Shown here one piece after another: positions 17,457-25,980 of a stretch of DNA of 64,000 nt. A model generated the notes under the pieces. It saw only the letters and a program-made list of their open reading frames with translations, was not told where the DNA came from and did no database searches. Every line of letters begins with the position of its first letter. The first letter of the stretch is position 1. This stretch comes from Methylophilaceae bacterium. GTDB taxonomy: Bacteria; Pseudomonadota; Gammaproteobacteria; Burkholderiales; Methylophilaceae. The position numbers were made by a program, and so were the translations under genes. The DNA lies in contig CAJPFK010000001.1 of assembly GCA_905339275.1 (NCBI GenBank), positions 868,001-932,000 on the forward strand, read 5' to 3'.

Positions 17457-17596
17457 GATTAATCATTTCCTCAATGAAATTTCAAATTGCAACCGGGCGA
17501 CTTTGGGACATGAAATTACCCTGAACATGCCCGATGAGCCACCTGCAAGTTGGCCATTGGCAGTTCAGTTATCCCTGGGCCCGGTTGTCGGCAGCC

Positions 17597-19132
17597 TTAT
17601 GGGTTGCTTCTGAGCCGGGAGGTCGGATAAATTCCCTTTTCTACGTTTTTCTGGGGCACGCTGCCGGGTATCGGGCCAGTTTTAGTGATTCGGGCGAAAC
17701 TGAAGATGAGCCCTGCAAGTACCCAATAAATAGTTGGAATGATGCCGATGCCGCTGACTGTAAAAATCGTGACGAGAATCGCGGCAAATGTGGCTAGCAT
17801 ACTCCGGCCGCATAAATATTCATCGCTTTTCTTGTCTCTTATGCGTTTTAAACTGCGCATTACGCTCAGCAGTGCAAGCATGAGAATGCTTACGAAAAGC
17901 GATAATCCAACTAGGCCCTGACCAAGCACTACGCCAAGATAGGAGTTTACGATATCGATAATCCCTTCGCCCTGAACCATATCTTCCATTTCAGGGTCCT
18001 CCCTTACATCGTAGACGCCAAAAAGAGGATTCTTCTTAACCAGAATGTAAGACTTATCCAATAATTGTTGCCGATACTCAATGTTCTCGGTATCCGTATC
18101 GCCAACAAACGGCAGAAGACTGATGATTTTCTGGCCGAGAGGAATGCTTGGCAGTATTTGTAATGCAATGATGCCGGCGATTGCAAGGATCGCCAAATGC
18201 TTGATGGCGCGAGGCCCGGTTGCGATAAAAACCAGCAAGAGTACTGCTGTGCCAACCCATGGACCCCTAGAGAGCGAGGAATATAGCCCGGCTAGAATCA
18301 GCACAAAACCAAAGATGCGCAGGGCGTTACTTTTAATTGATTTCGAAATGAACAGGTAAAATCCAAGCGTCACCATCATGACAAAGCCAAAAATCAGGGA
18401 ATGGTCGAATGAGGCCAGTGCACGGAGATTATCGCCCCGTCCAAGGTAGCTTCCCATGTTCCATTCAACACGCAGCGCATCTTGCAAGGCATTGTATAGC
18501 AGCCATGAGTTTGCGTACTCAAAGACGCCAATCAGCGCAGCGACCATGCTGGTAAGCACGAAAGCGGCCATCACCTTTTTCAACTGTTCGAAATTGTTGA
18601 TGACGCGACTTGCAATGAAGTAAGGAAGGAACCCATCGAGGAATAGATAGAAGCCGCCGCGCAAGGCGTCAGTAAAGGTGGTGCCGCGCATCATCAGGAT
18701 AGTGCTCAACACCAGAAATGCGATCAGAATCTTGTCGGCCAGTGTTTTACCCATGCCTGGTGCCTCTGGTGTCGGCTTCAGCATTAACAGCATCGGTAAC
18801 AGGATGGTCAAGCTCAGAATACGTGCGTAATTGATGTCAAAAAGCATGGGTATTCTTGCTGCTATGGTCGGCACCAGGATAATCAGGCCGAAATACAAGG
18901 CAAATTTATTGTCTTCGGAACGTTTGGCGTAAAAGAGATAGGCTGTGGTGACTGCTATGAATATCCAGAAGTGATTCGAGAGAAATGCAATCAGTGTGAT
19001 GGCGAACCACGCGTTTCGCCAGCGTTTGAATTCTTCGGGTAATAGCTGTGGCCCTATAGCTCGCTTGGTATAGAAGAATACGAATGTTGCTAGGACAAGG
19101 ATAACGACTAGTGCCCGGAGATGTTCTGGCAT
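17597..19132 (-). CDS. O-antigen ligase/polymerase family membrane protein
   Basis: Polytopic membrane protein of 511 residues with about ten to twelve hydrophobic segments. The signature of the Wzy_C/WaaL family, SLSRGPWVGTAVLL, lies near residue 280 and is followed by a long periplasmic loop containing DTENIEYRQQLLDKS and the conserved YLGVVLGQGLVGLSLF segment. Such proteins act at the periplasmic face, either polymerising repeat units or ligating glycan to an acceptor. The gene is flanked on the same strand by a flippase (upstream) and a glycoside hydrolase (downstream, 140 bases). A polymerase role for the exopolysaccharide is the most natural reading. Confidence 0.85.
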   Translation of the reverse strand: MPEHLRALVVILVLATFVFFYTKRAIGPQLLPEEFKRWRNAWFAITLIAFLSNHFWIFIAVTTAYLFYAKRSEDNKFALYFGLIILVPTIAARIPMLFDINYARILSLTILLPMLLMLKPTPEAPGMGKTLADKILIAFLVLSTILMMRGTTFTDALRGGFYLFLDGFLPYFIASRVINNFEQLKKVMAAFVLTSMVAALIGVFEYANSWLLYNALQDALRVEWNMGSYLGRGDNLRALASFDHSLIFGFVMMVTLGFYLFISKSIKSNALRIFGFVLILAGLYSSLSRGPWVGTAVLLLVFIATGPRAIKHLAILAIAGIIALQILPSIPLGQKIISLLPFVGDTDTENIEYRQQLLDKSYILVKKNPLFGVYDVREDPEMEDMVQGEGIIDIVNSYLGVVLGQGLVGLSLFVSILMLALLSVMRSLKRIRDKKSDEYLCGRSMLATFAAILVTIFTVSGIGIIPTIYWVLAGLIFSFARITKTGPIPGSVPQKNVEKGIYPTSRLRSNP

Positions 19133-19303
19133 GGTGTATTTATGGGTGCATGTTGGTTGATTTTATTGACTGCTGGCTTGTCAGCTTCCTGTACTGATTT
19201 TGCAATATCCAGAACCTTAAATCCAGCAGGGTCTATTCACTTTAACCGTTGGCTCTCTGCCATGCTATCAAAATTTGAATTGCCTGTCTGGATTAAAGCG
19301 CAA

Positions 19304-20665
19304 TCAGGAAAGCCTGTCGAAAATGGAATGCACGACCAAACCAAGTCCGTAGCCTACAGGCAGGATGGGCAATACGAATAGCTCCTTGCGAATATCCAGG
19401 ATGTTGTATCTGTTTTTGTAGAAAAATATCAAAGGTAACGCAGCAAAATTGCTCAGGACGATCATCCATAGCGCGCCATTTATGCCGTAATGACTATAAC
19501 CTACCGGTAATAGGCCATAAAGTGCCAGTATGCCGACTACTGTGAGCGGAACGAGCAGTTTGGGCTTGCCTAGCGCAAGAAAGCACTGGTTAACCAGCTC
19601 GTAACGGACGGCAATAAATGTGACACAAAGGATCTGCAGCATGGTACCCGCATCAGCGTAGCGATCATCGTAGAGGATGAGGATGATCAGGTCGCCGGCC
19701 GCGAAGAGCATCCCCGCAGCAAATAATGAGAGGGCGTCGATTGGCAGTCGGAATTTGTAATAGGTTTTTTTGAGATCGGCCGGCCTGTTGCGCACCACTT
19801 CGCTAAATGCAGGAAACGCGACGTCGCCAGTGATTTTCTGGATGACTTCACGCATTGCGCTCCACATGAGGAATGCAATTGAGTAGAGGCCAAGGGTTGT
19901 CGCATCGGTTAATCCGCCCAGCACCAATCTATCTCCGCTGCTTGCCATAAACCCCAGGATTGATGCTACGAATACCCATTTCCCGAACTTGAAGATTTCA
20001 TGAAAATCTTCTTGGTCCCAATGAATTCTGTTTCGGATTCCCGGTAATGAAGTGTGGGTCAGTATCGTTCTGATGATGTCGCTGAACAATGCGCCGATTA
20101 CCAGCGCCCACACTGACCGGTCAAACCAGGCCCAGGCGACCATCATGGTGATGCCCGCCAGCTGGCTTGTAATTTCTATCAGGGTCAGGCGTTTGAGAAG
20201 CAGTTCCCTGCCTGCTGTATCGGCCTTTGTGGATTCGAAGCCATCAATAACGGCGGTGAATCCGAGGATGGCGATGATGTAGGGCAGTGCAGGATCGCTG
20301 TATACGCTCTCGGCAGACCACAAGTGGGCTAGATTCATCCAGTAGATCCCGAAGGCGATGACTAACGCAAAAGCCCAGATGACAATGCCCCTGGCGATTT
20401 TGACGGTCCAGACGGTATTTAAAAATGAGACGGCATGTCCGCGATTGCTCTGAATAAGGTTTTGTCGAAGCCCGAAATCCGATAGCATGTTGATACCGAA
20501 GATCAGGACATTGGCTATAGCGATCAGGCCGAACATCTCCGGTAGCAATAAACGCGTCATCAATAAATTGCTTGCCAGTCGTATGATTTGGCCTGTTGCG
20601 TGGCCTGCAAGCGTCCAGAGTCCCGCGTTGATGATTCTTTGCCGGAGTGTAAGTGCTTTGGAAAT
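19304..20665 (-). CDS. Oligosaccharide flippase (Wzx/PST family), apparent ATT start
   Basis: Polytopic flippase that moves lipid-linked sugar units across the inner membrane. The first conventional start (TTG 20563) would give only 419 residues and remove the first membrane helix. Upstream in the same frame the sequence continues with clear homology to the second flippase at 24559: both read W, then G-x2-GQ, then (I/V)-(I/L)-RLASNL and MTRLL. No ATG, GTG or TTG occurs between a stop codon and that region. An AAGGA lies at 20676-20672, six bases before ATT at 20665-20663, giving 453 residues against 459 for the paralogue. ATT initiation, or a mutated start codon, is inferred; the coding extension is read directly. 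Confidence 0.82.
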   Translation of the reverse strand: MSKALTLRQRIINAGLWTLAGHATGQIIRLASNLLMTRLLLPEMFGLIAIANVLIFGINMLSDFGLRQNLIQSNRGHAVSFLNTVWTVKIARGIVIWAFALVIAFGIYWMNLAHLWSAESVYSDPALPYIIAILGFTAVIDGFESTKADTAGRELLLKRLTLIEITSQLAGITMMVAWAWFDRSVWALVIGALFSDIIRTILTHTSLPGIRNRIHWDQEDFHEIFKFGKWVFVASILGFMASSGDRLVLGGLTDATTLGLYSIAFLMWSAMREVIQKITGDVAFPAFSEVVRNRPADLKKTYYKFRLPIDALSLFAAGMLFAAGDLIILILYDDRYADAGTMLQILCVTFIAVRYELVNQCFLALGKPKLLVPLTVVGILALYGLLPVGYSHYGINGALWMIVLSNFAALPLIFFYKNRYNILDIRKELFVLPILPVGYGLGLVVHSIFDRLS

Positions 20666-20733
20666 GATAATTCCTTGAATCGTTGAATTAAAAAGTGCTG
20701 AGGACGTTTTTCGAGCAAAAGAAAACCTGTCAA

Positions 20734-20739
20734 ATTATA
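20734..20739 (-). promoter_or_regulatory. Possible -10 box for the minus-strand flippase
   Basis: A perfect TATAAT reads on the minus strand about 70 bases upstream of the proposed ATT start. The -35 region at the right spacing is poor, so this is a weak call. Its position supports transcription of the extended flippase reading frame. Confidence 0.35.
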
Positions 20740-20852
20740 GCCGCTATTTGTGTAATGGTTATTTAATCCGATTATTAGCCGTAATTGCATTAGTGAAGCA
20801 GACGTCAGTTGGGAGCACGGTTGGCTGCCCAGATTCACTAATTAATGATTGT

Positions 20853-21974
20853 ATGAAAAAAATACTCAAAAAACTTCTTACACCAGCCATGCGATTCAAG
20901 CTGGGGGAATTTAAAAATTACTTCAATGCTATTTCAAGCCTTGCCTGCCTCTGGCGGTGGGAATTGACAAAGCTGCCTCCGAAGCAGGGAAGCCGGTTAA
21001 GTTATTACTATCTTGGTCGGAAAGACCAGCGAGATATGGCGAAGGCCATACTCTCAATTGATGGCTATGACTTTGAACAGGCCGATTGGCACAAGGTGCT
21101 GGTGAGTGAGTTTCCCATTCCCGGCGCATTAAAACTACCTCAATACCTGAGTACCGTATTGCCATTAAGGGGGCGCACCCTGGATGAATTGCTCTCGAAT
21201 TTCGAGAAGCAAAAACGGAAGTTTCTTCGGAATCACAGAGCGGATTACGATTATCGGCAAGTGCTGCAAGATGAAGAAATCCGCCGGCTGGATATGGAAA
21301 TGATCACGCCGTTTGCATCGGCCAGATATGGAGATGGCGTGGTGCACCTGCAGTCCAATGATGTGGAACGGATGGCAAAGGAAGCAGGAAAGCTGCATCT
21401 GGTAAGTTGCGATAATGAAGAAGTCGCCTGCCATCTGGGATGCGAATTCATCAGGAATGGAGAGCGTTATTGGAGAGGGGTGCGCGCCGGTTACCCGGAA
21501 GCCGTGTATAGCGATAACAAGCGCTTTCGGGAAGCCAATCTGATGAACACCTATATTGAGATGGAGTGGGCGCTGGGAAATGGGTATGACCACTATGATG
21601 TGGGCATCAGCCTCGCAAATCCGGAAGATGGTGTCATTCAGTGGAAGCGCAGCTTGAGGGGGCGCCTGGATACTCTGGGTAATTACAGTTATTTCTACCT
21701 GAGACCGCCAAAGAGCGGTGTAGCAAGGTTTTACTGGGATACTCCGGTGTTTGCAGTAGAAAATGGCGGGCTGGTACTGCATCTTGGTATGCCGGATGCA
21801 ATAGCTGAGCCGGATTTAATTGCCAGATATAAACAGATGAGCTTTGATGGGTTGCTCAAAGTTTACCTGCATTGCCAATCGCAGGCATCAGAGAATCTGG
21901 CCGGGCAGGTAAGAAGCCTGTACTCCAGCCATGAGAATTCTCCTCAAGTAATTGTAATGCAAGTATCTAATTAA
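20853..21974 (+). CDS. FemAB/GNAT-like acyltransferase-fold protein (GNAT_acetyltransf_6 type)
   Basis: A 373-residue cytoplasmic protein when begun at ATG 20853 (MKKILKKLL); an earlier TTG at 20748 would add an unlikely leader. The region FEKQKRKFLRNHRADYDY, followed by the pattern LVSCDNEEVACHLGCEFI and WALGNGYDHYDVGIS, resembles the acyl-CoA or aminoacyl N-acyltransferase fold found in exopolysaccharide loci (FemAB-like, PF13480-like). It is divergent from the flippase and followed by the VirK/YbjX-family gene. A role in acylating a sugar or a peptide is possible, for instance the amino sugar made by the WecE-type enzyme downstream. The assignment is by pattern and moderately sure. Confidence 0.6.
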   Translation: MKKILKKLLTPAMRFKLGEFKNYFNAISSLACLWRWELTKLPPKQGSRLSYYYLGRKDQRDMAKAILSIDGYDFEQADWHKVLVSEFPIPGALKLPQYLSTVLPLRGRTLDELLSNFEKQKRKFLRNHRADYDYRQVLQDEEIRRLDMEMITPFASARYGDGVVHLQSNDVERMAKEAGKLHLVSCDNEEVACHLGCEFIRNGERYWRGVRAGYPEAVYSDNKRFREANLMNTYIEMEWALGNGYDHYDVGISLANPEDGVIQWKRSLRGRLDTLGNYSYFYLRPPKSGVARFYWDTPVFAVENGGLVLHLGMPDAIAEPDLIARYKQMSFDGLLKVYLHCQSQASENLAGQVRSLYSSHENSPQVIVMQVSN

Positions 21975-22093
21975 AAAGTATTAATTAAATAAACCGGCAC
22001 GGCCAAGGCAAGTTAATGGATATCCGTGGTTTGCCATAAGGTTGTCATTTCAGGCAATCGCCACTAAACTCCCTCAAGTAGTGCCTTCAATAT

Positions 22094-22105
22094 GTCGATA
22101 TCGAC
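22094..22105. repeat. Perfect 12-base palindrome GTCGATATCGAC
   Basis: A fully self-complementary 12-mer in the 179-base gap upstream of the VirK/YbjX-family gene, followed by a very AT-rich stretch (22106-22140). It shares the GTCG/CGAC arms of the site at 7406. It may be a regulator-binding site. Confidence 0.35.
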
Positions 22106-22153
22106 TTAATAAATATAAATAATTAAATTATTAATTAATTCCAAGGCAGATCA

Positions 22154-23095
22154 TTGGCAATCAGACATCTTATACTGATTTTTGCGGTCTCCGCACTCGT
22201 GTACGCAACTCCGACACCGAGAAATTTTCTTCATCGACTCACTTTTGTAGCCAAGGCGTTCTCGGTCAGGAGTTCGCTGAACCCCTTTCTGGAGGCAGAT
22301 AAAGAAAGCCCGCTTGGCAAGCTGATGCTGCAACGCCCTGAAATTATTGGTGCGGTTGTCTGGCCTTACCAATCCAATAGATGGGATGCAAGAACGCGCC
22401 TGAAAAGGATCGAAGAGCACTATAAAGTTATTGAGGAGAAGGGATACGATCTTGACTTCCCGATTAGCGGCGCGCTCAAGCTTTTCAGCCTCGACGATGT
22501 ATATGACAAACTGCATGTGGTGCTTGACCAACCCAAGTGGTTTATGAGGGAGGGTCAGCTTGTCCTGAATCTTTTCCTGGACAAGACACGCATCTTCTCC
22601 GTTGCGTTTTCTTTAGCGTTTGAAAATGACAAGGTTGTGGCATATGTTGGGGCTATTCAAGGGCGAAATATCGACGGCCTGCTGGATGTCTATCGGGATA
22701 TCACTAAAGCAACACATGGCGTACGCCCCAGGGACTTGCTCTTTGAATTGTTCAGGTTCTTTTCGCGCGGCCTGGGAATAAGCAGAATTTATGCAGTTTC
22801 CGATGACTCCAGGCATCAGAGGAGCAATTATTTTGGTAAAAACGTCAACAATATCGAACAATCCCTGAACTACAACGAAGTCTGGGAAGAACGTGGCGGG
22901 GTTAAGGTCTCCCGGAGTTTTTATTCGTTCGGCATGGAACCGCCCAGAAAGAGTATCGAAGAAGTCCCATCAAAAAAACGTGCACTGTATAGGCGCAGAT
23001 ATGAATTAATGGCTTCACTGGAATCGCGCGCGATGCAGTCCAGTGACCGAATCGGTAAAAAATCCATACTCGTCGATCCTTTCCACAGCGTATAG
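22154..23095 (+). CDS. VirK/YbjX family protein (DUF535)
   Basis: A 313-residue protein recognised by the family blocks PLGKLMLQRPEIIGAVVWPYQ, RLKRIEEHYKVIEEKG, LVLNLFLDKTRIFSVAFSL and GAIQGR, then RPRDLLFELFRFF with YAVSDDSRHQRSNYFG. Family members in enteric bacteria are tied to virulence and resistance to antimicrobial peptides, but the chemistry is unknown; the second half has an acyltransferase-like look. TTG 22154 has AAGG at about 22142-22145. The first 18 residues are hydrophobic and could be a weak membrane anchor. Its place inside a polysaccharide cluster, next to another acyltransferase-like gene, hints at modification of a cell-surface molecule. Confidence 0.83.
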   Translation: MAIRHLILIFAVSALVYATPTPRNFLHRLTFVAKAFSVRSSLNPFLEADKESPLGKLMLQRPEIIGAVVWPYQSNRWDARTRLKRIEEHYKVIEEKGYDLDFPISGALKLFSLDDVYDKLHVVLDQPKWFMREGQLVLNLFLDKTRIFSVAFSLAFENDKVVAYVGAIQGRNIDGLLDVYRDITKATHGVRPRDLLFELFRFFSRGLGISRIYAVSDDSRHQRSNYFGKNVNNIEQSLNYNEVWEERGGVKVSRSFYSFGMEPPRKSIEEVPSKKRALYRRRYELMASLESRAMQSSDRIGKKSILVDPFHSV

Positions 23096-23244
23096 CATTT
23101 CCCCCAGGCTGTCCTGAATCGGGCATCAAGCAGGCCTATTTCTCATCCCGGCGTGCATGCATTCATCTGATTATTGATGCCCGGATGAATTTACTCCACA
23201 ATCAAACCTGTAACAGGCGCATTAAACATAATTGTTTACATGGC

Positions 23245-23260
23245 GGGCATGGTTCTTGCC
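23245..23260 (+). promoter_or_regulatory. Sigma-54-like promoter upstream of the WecE-type gene
   Basis: GGGCATG at 23245-23251 and TTGC at 23256-23259 put GG (23246-23247) and GC (23258-23259) ten bases apart. The expected start site is near 23271, giving a 32-base leader before GTG 23303. The -24 element deviates at its first base and in CAT for CAC, so the match is weaker than at 7505. Confidence 0.45.
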
Positions 23261-23302
23261 TGTAACATACACATTACTTGGTATCTTTGGGGAGAGTTTT
23301 TA

Positions 23303-24415
23303 GTGATTCCGTTTAACAGGCCCTACATGACGGGCAATGAGCACATGTACATCGATCAGGCGCATTCAAACAGAAAGCTGGCCGGCGATGGCATGTTTAC
23401 GAATAATTGCCACAATTGGCTAGAAATTAACACTGACTCCAAAAAAGCATTGCTTACCCATTCATGTACTGCTGCGCTTGAGATGGCCGCAATCCTCGCA
23501 GATATACAGCCAGGCGATGAAGTCATCCTGCCGTCCTACACTTTCGTCTCAACTGCCAATGCATTTGTCCTGAGAGGTGCCGTGCCCGTATTTGTCGATA
23601 TTCGCCCAGACACCTTGAATATTGATGAGAAACTGATCGAAGCGGCCATCACTCCCAGAACCAAAGCGATCGTACCGGTGCATTATGCGGGTGTTGGGTG
23701 TGAGATGGACACCATCATGGAAATTGCCGGCCGGCATGATTTACTTGTTATCGAAGACGCGGCCCAGGCGGTAATGTCGACATACAAAGGCAGGGCGCTA
23801 GGCTCTATCGGCCATATGGGCGCGTATTCCTTTCATGAAACCAAGAATGTGATTTCAGGTGAGGGCGGGGCCTTGTTGATTAATGATGAGAGGTTCATTG
23901 AACGTGCCGAAGTGATTCGGGAAAAGGGTACGAATCGCAGCCGTTTTTATCGAGGCGAAGTCGATAAATACACCTGGATAGACATTGGATCATCCTATTT
24001 GCCCAGCGAGATTATTGCGGCTTTCCTGTGGGCACAGTTGCAGGATGCGGAAAATATTACTGCAGAGCGTTTGAAGATATGGGATGAATACCACTATGCG
24101 CTTGCTGATTTCGAGGAGCAAGGCCGTTTACGCAGGCCTATTATTCCAGAGCATATCCAGCATAATGCACATATGTACTACGTATTGTTGAATTCGCTGG
24201 ATGAGCGGACCGAGGTCATCGACCGGTTGAAGAAAAGAGGTATCAATGCTGTTTTTCATTACGTACCCTTGCATAGCGCTCCCGGCGGCATGAAGTTTGG
24301 ACGCGCCCATGGCAGTATGAAACATACAGAGGATCTTTCGGATCGTTTGCTCAGGCTACCTTTGTGGGTTGGCATGCATGAGACGGAAACCATTTGTGCA
24401 GCAATGTTCAGTTGA
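23303..24415 (+). CDS. wecE: dTDP-4-amino-4,6-dideoxygalactose transaminase (WecE/RffA type)
   Basis: PLP-dependent sugar aminotransferase of 370 residues that converts a dTDP-4-keto-6-deoxyglucose into the 4-amino-4,6-dideoxygalactose. Family blocks are IPFNRPYMTGNE at the N-terminus, GDEVILPSYTFVSTANAF, VIEDAAQAVMSTYKG and SFHETKNVISGEGGA, where Lys181 should bind PLP. The GTG at 23303 is selected because GGGGAG lies at 23289-23294 and the protein then starts at the usual IPFNRP. The extra 21 residues encoded from 23240 are rejected. No rmlA or rmlB, which make its substrate, occur in the window, so they must be elsewhere. Confidence 0.9.
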   Translation: MIPFNRPYMTGNEHMYIDQAHSNRKLAGDGMFTNNCHNWLEINTDSKKALLTHSCTAALEMAAILADIQPGDEVILPSYTFVSTANAFVLRGAVPVFVDIRPDTLNIDEKLIEAAITPRTKAIVPVHYAGVGCEMDTIMEIAGRHDLLVIEDAAQAVMSTYKGRALGSIGHMGAYSFHETKNVISGEGGALLINDERFIERAEVIREKGTNRSRFYRGEVDKYTWIDIGSSYLPSEIIAAFLWAQLQDAENITAERLKIWDEYHYALADFEEQGRLRRPIIPEHIQHNAHMYYVLLNSLDERTEVIDRLKKRGINAVFHYVPLHSAPGGMKFGRAHGSMKHTEDLSDRLLRLPLWVGMHETETICAAMFS

Positions 24416-24490
24416 CCCTTCCTGTTTACCGTAACGATTGCGGTAATGCCGGATTGTATAAATCGTATTACCTGGTTGGAAACTCATCGT

Positions 24491-24526
24491 AAGGCTATCC
24501 ATTAAATCTACCCAATGGATAGCCTT
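24491..24526. repeat. Perfect 13-base inverted repeat between the WecE-type gene and the second flippase
   Basis: AAGGCTATCCATT (24491-24503) and AATGGATAGCCTT (24514-24526) are exact reverse complements around a 10-base loop. No T-run follows on either strand. The hairpin ends 32 bases before the flippase ATG, so it could act as a weak terminator or as an element of the flippase leader. Confidence 0.6.
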
Positions 24527-24558
24527 AAAATATTATAAAAGCGCATGCGACTCATCAT

Positions 24559-25938
24559 ATGAATAAAAACAGTTCCGCTTCTTCAGTACGTCGCCTCGTC
24601 ATTCGCTCTAGTGTATGGGTTTTTGGTGGTCAGATCGGAGGTCAGGTGCTGCGCCTGGCAAGCAACCTCATTATGACCAGGCTGCTTGTACCGGAAATGT
24701 TCGGCGTCATGGCAGTTGCAAATACACTGATCGTCGGGCTGCAGTTATGCTCCTATCTGGGCGTTCATCATAATATCATTCAGAGTACCAGGGGCGATGA
24801 GCGTACGTTCCTCGACACTGCATGGGGCATACAGATCGTGCGGGGAGGGTTGCTCTGGTTGATCGCACTTCTGCTGAGTGCCGGATTTTATTTTGCCAAT
24901 CAGATGGGATGGATCCCGCCGGAAAGCGCTTATGCGCATCCCGATCTTCCCGCCATTATTGCTGTGCTGTCATTTACGGCATTAATCTCGGGATTCGAAT
25001 CGACCAAACTCGCTTCAGCAAGCCGTCATATGGCCTTGGGCAGGTTGACGATAGTCGAACTGGGTAGCCAGGTACTAGGTTTGGCGACCATGGTTACATT
25101 TGCCATGATTGAAAAGTCTATATGGGCTCTCGTTGTTGGCACGCTTGTTACCGCTGCTTCAAAGATGATTGTCAGTCATTTGTTCATGCCAGGCAGAAAC
25201 AACCGCTTTGCCTGGGAAGCACGTGCTTTCTGGGAAGTTTTTGGTTTTGGAAAATGGATACTGCTGACGACGATCATGGGGTTTTTTGTCAGGAACAGCG
25301 ACAAGCTCATTCTTGCCGGATTAATCACACCGCAAACTCTTGGTATCTACAGTATTGCCATTTTCATGACGAATGCACTACAGGATATTTTGTCCCGATG
25401 GGCATCGGCAGTGACGTTACCGGTTCTGAGCCAGGCCCATCGCGAGCGTCCTGAAGAATTGGCTCGGGTCTATTATAAGTTTCGGCTTCTATTCGACCTT
25501 CCCACGCTATTTATTTCCGGTTTTTTGTTAAATGCAGGGCATGTGATTATTGAACTGCTCTATGACAGTCGTTATGTCAGTGCCGGACCGATGATCGAAA
25601 TATTGGCGCTGTGGTTTCTTGGCGCAAGAACGATTGTGGCTGAGCAATGCTACCTTGCGCTTGGTAAGCCAAAGTTGGCTGTTCCCATGAATATTCTCCA
25701 GTTAATAGCCCTGTTTGCCTTGATGATCCCTGCGTATCATTATTTTGGAATGGATGGGGCACTTTATGTCGTTGTGTTCAGTATCATTCTGACTCTGCCA
25801 CTGACATGGTATTTTATGAAACAGTATGGCTTGCTCAATTGGAAACGGGAGCTGATGACATTACCGGCTTTTGCAATTGGCTATATCTGCTCGCTCATAT
25901 TTGTGGCGGCATATGAAGCCATAAAGGCCGGCATCTGA
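24559..25938 (+). CDS. Oligosaccharide flippase (Wzx/PST family)
   Basis: A 459-residue polytopic membrane protein with about twelve to fourteen hydrophobic segments. The start SVWVFGGQIGGQVLRLASNLIMTRLLVPEMFG is typical of the MATE-like polysaccharide transporter family, which flips undecaprenyl-linked repeat units to the periplasm. It is a clear paralogue of the minus-strand flippase at 19304-20665, including the FESTK motif near residue 150, the ARYGKW-like FGKW block and the QCYLALGKPKL segment. ATG 24559 has no strong ribosome-binding site. It is followed by a glycosyltransferase after 42 bases, consistent with a shared transcript. Confidence 0.88.
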   Translation: MNKNSSASSVRRLVIRSSVWVFGGQIGGQVLRLASNLIMTRLLVPEMFGVMAVANTLIVGLQLCSYLGVHHNIIQSTRGDERTFLDTAWGIQIVRGGLLWLIALLLSAGFYFANQMGWIPPESAYAHPDLPAIIAVLSFTALISGFESTKLASASRHMALGRLTIVELGSQVLGLATMVTFAMIEKSIWALVVGTLVTAASKMIVSHLFMPGRNNRFAWEARAFWEVFGFGKWILLTTIMGFFVRNSDKLILAGLITPQTLGIYSIAIFMTNALQDILSRWASAVTLPVLSQAHRERPEELARVYYKFRLLFDLPTLFISGFLLNAGHVIIELLYDSRYVSAGPMIEILALWFLGARTIVAEQCYLALGKPKLAVPMNILQLIALFALMIPAYHYFGMDGALYVVVFSIILTLPLTWYFMKQYGLLNWKRELMTLPAFAIGYICSLIFVAAYEAIKAGI

Positions 25939-25980
25939 TTGCATATATTCTCATTGTGGGATTTTTAGGAAATATTTTTG

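Noticed and set aside
21996..22009. Possible sigma-54 site upstream of the VirK/YbjX-family gene
   Set aside because: GG and GC have the right spacing and GGCACG is present, but the -12 element is AGGCA, not TTGCA, and it lies about 145 bases from the start codon.
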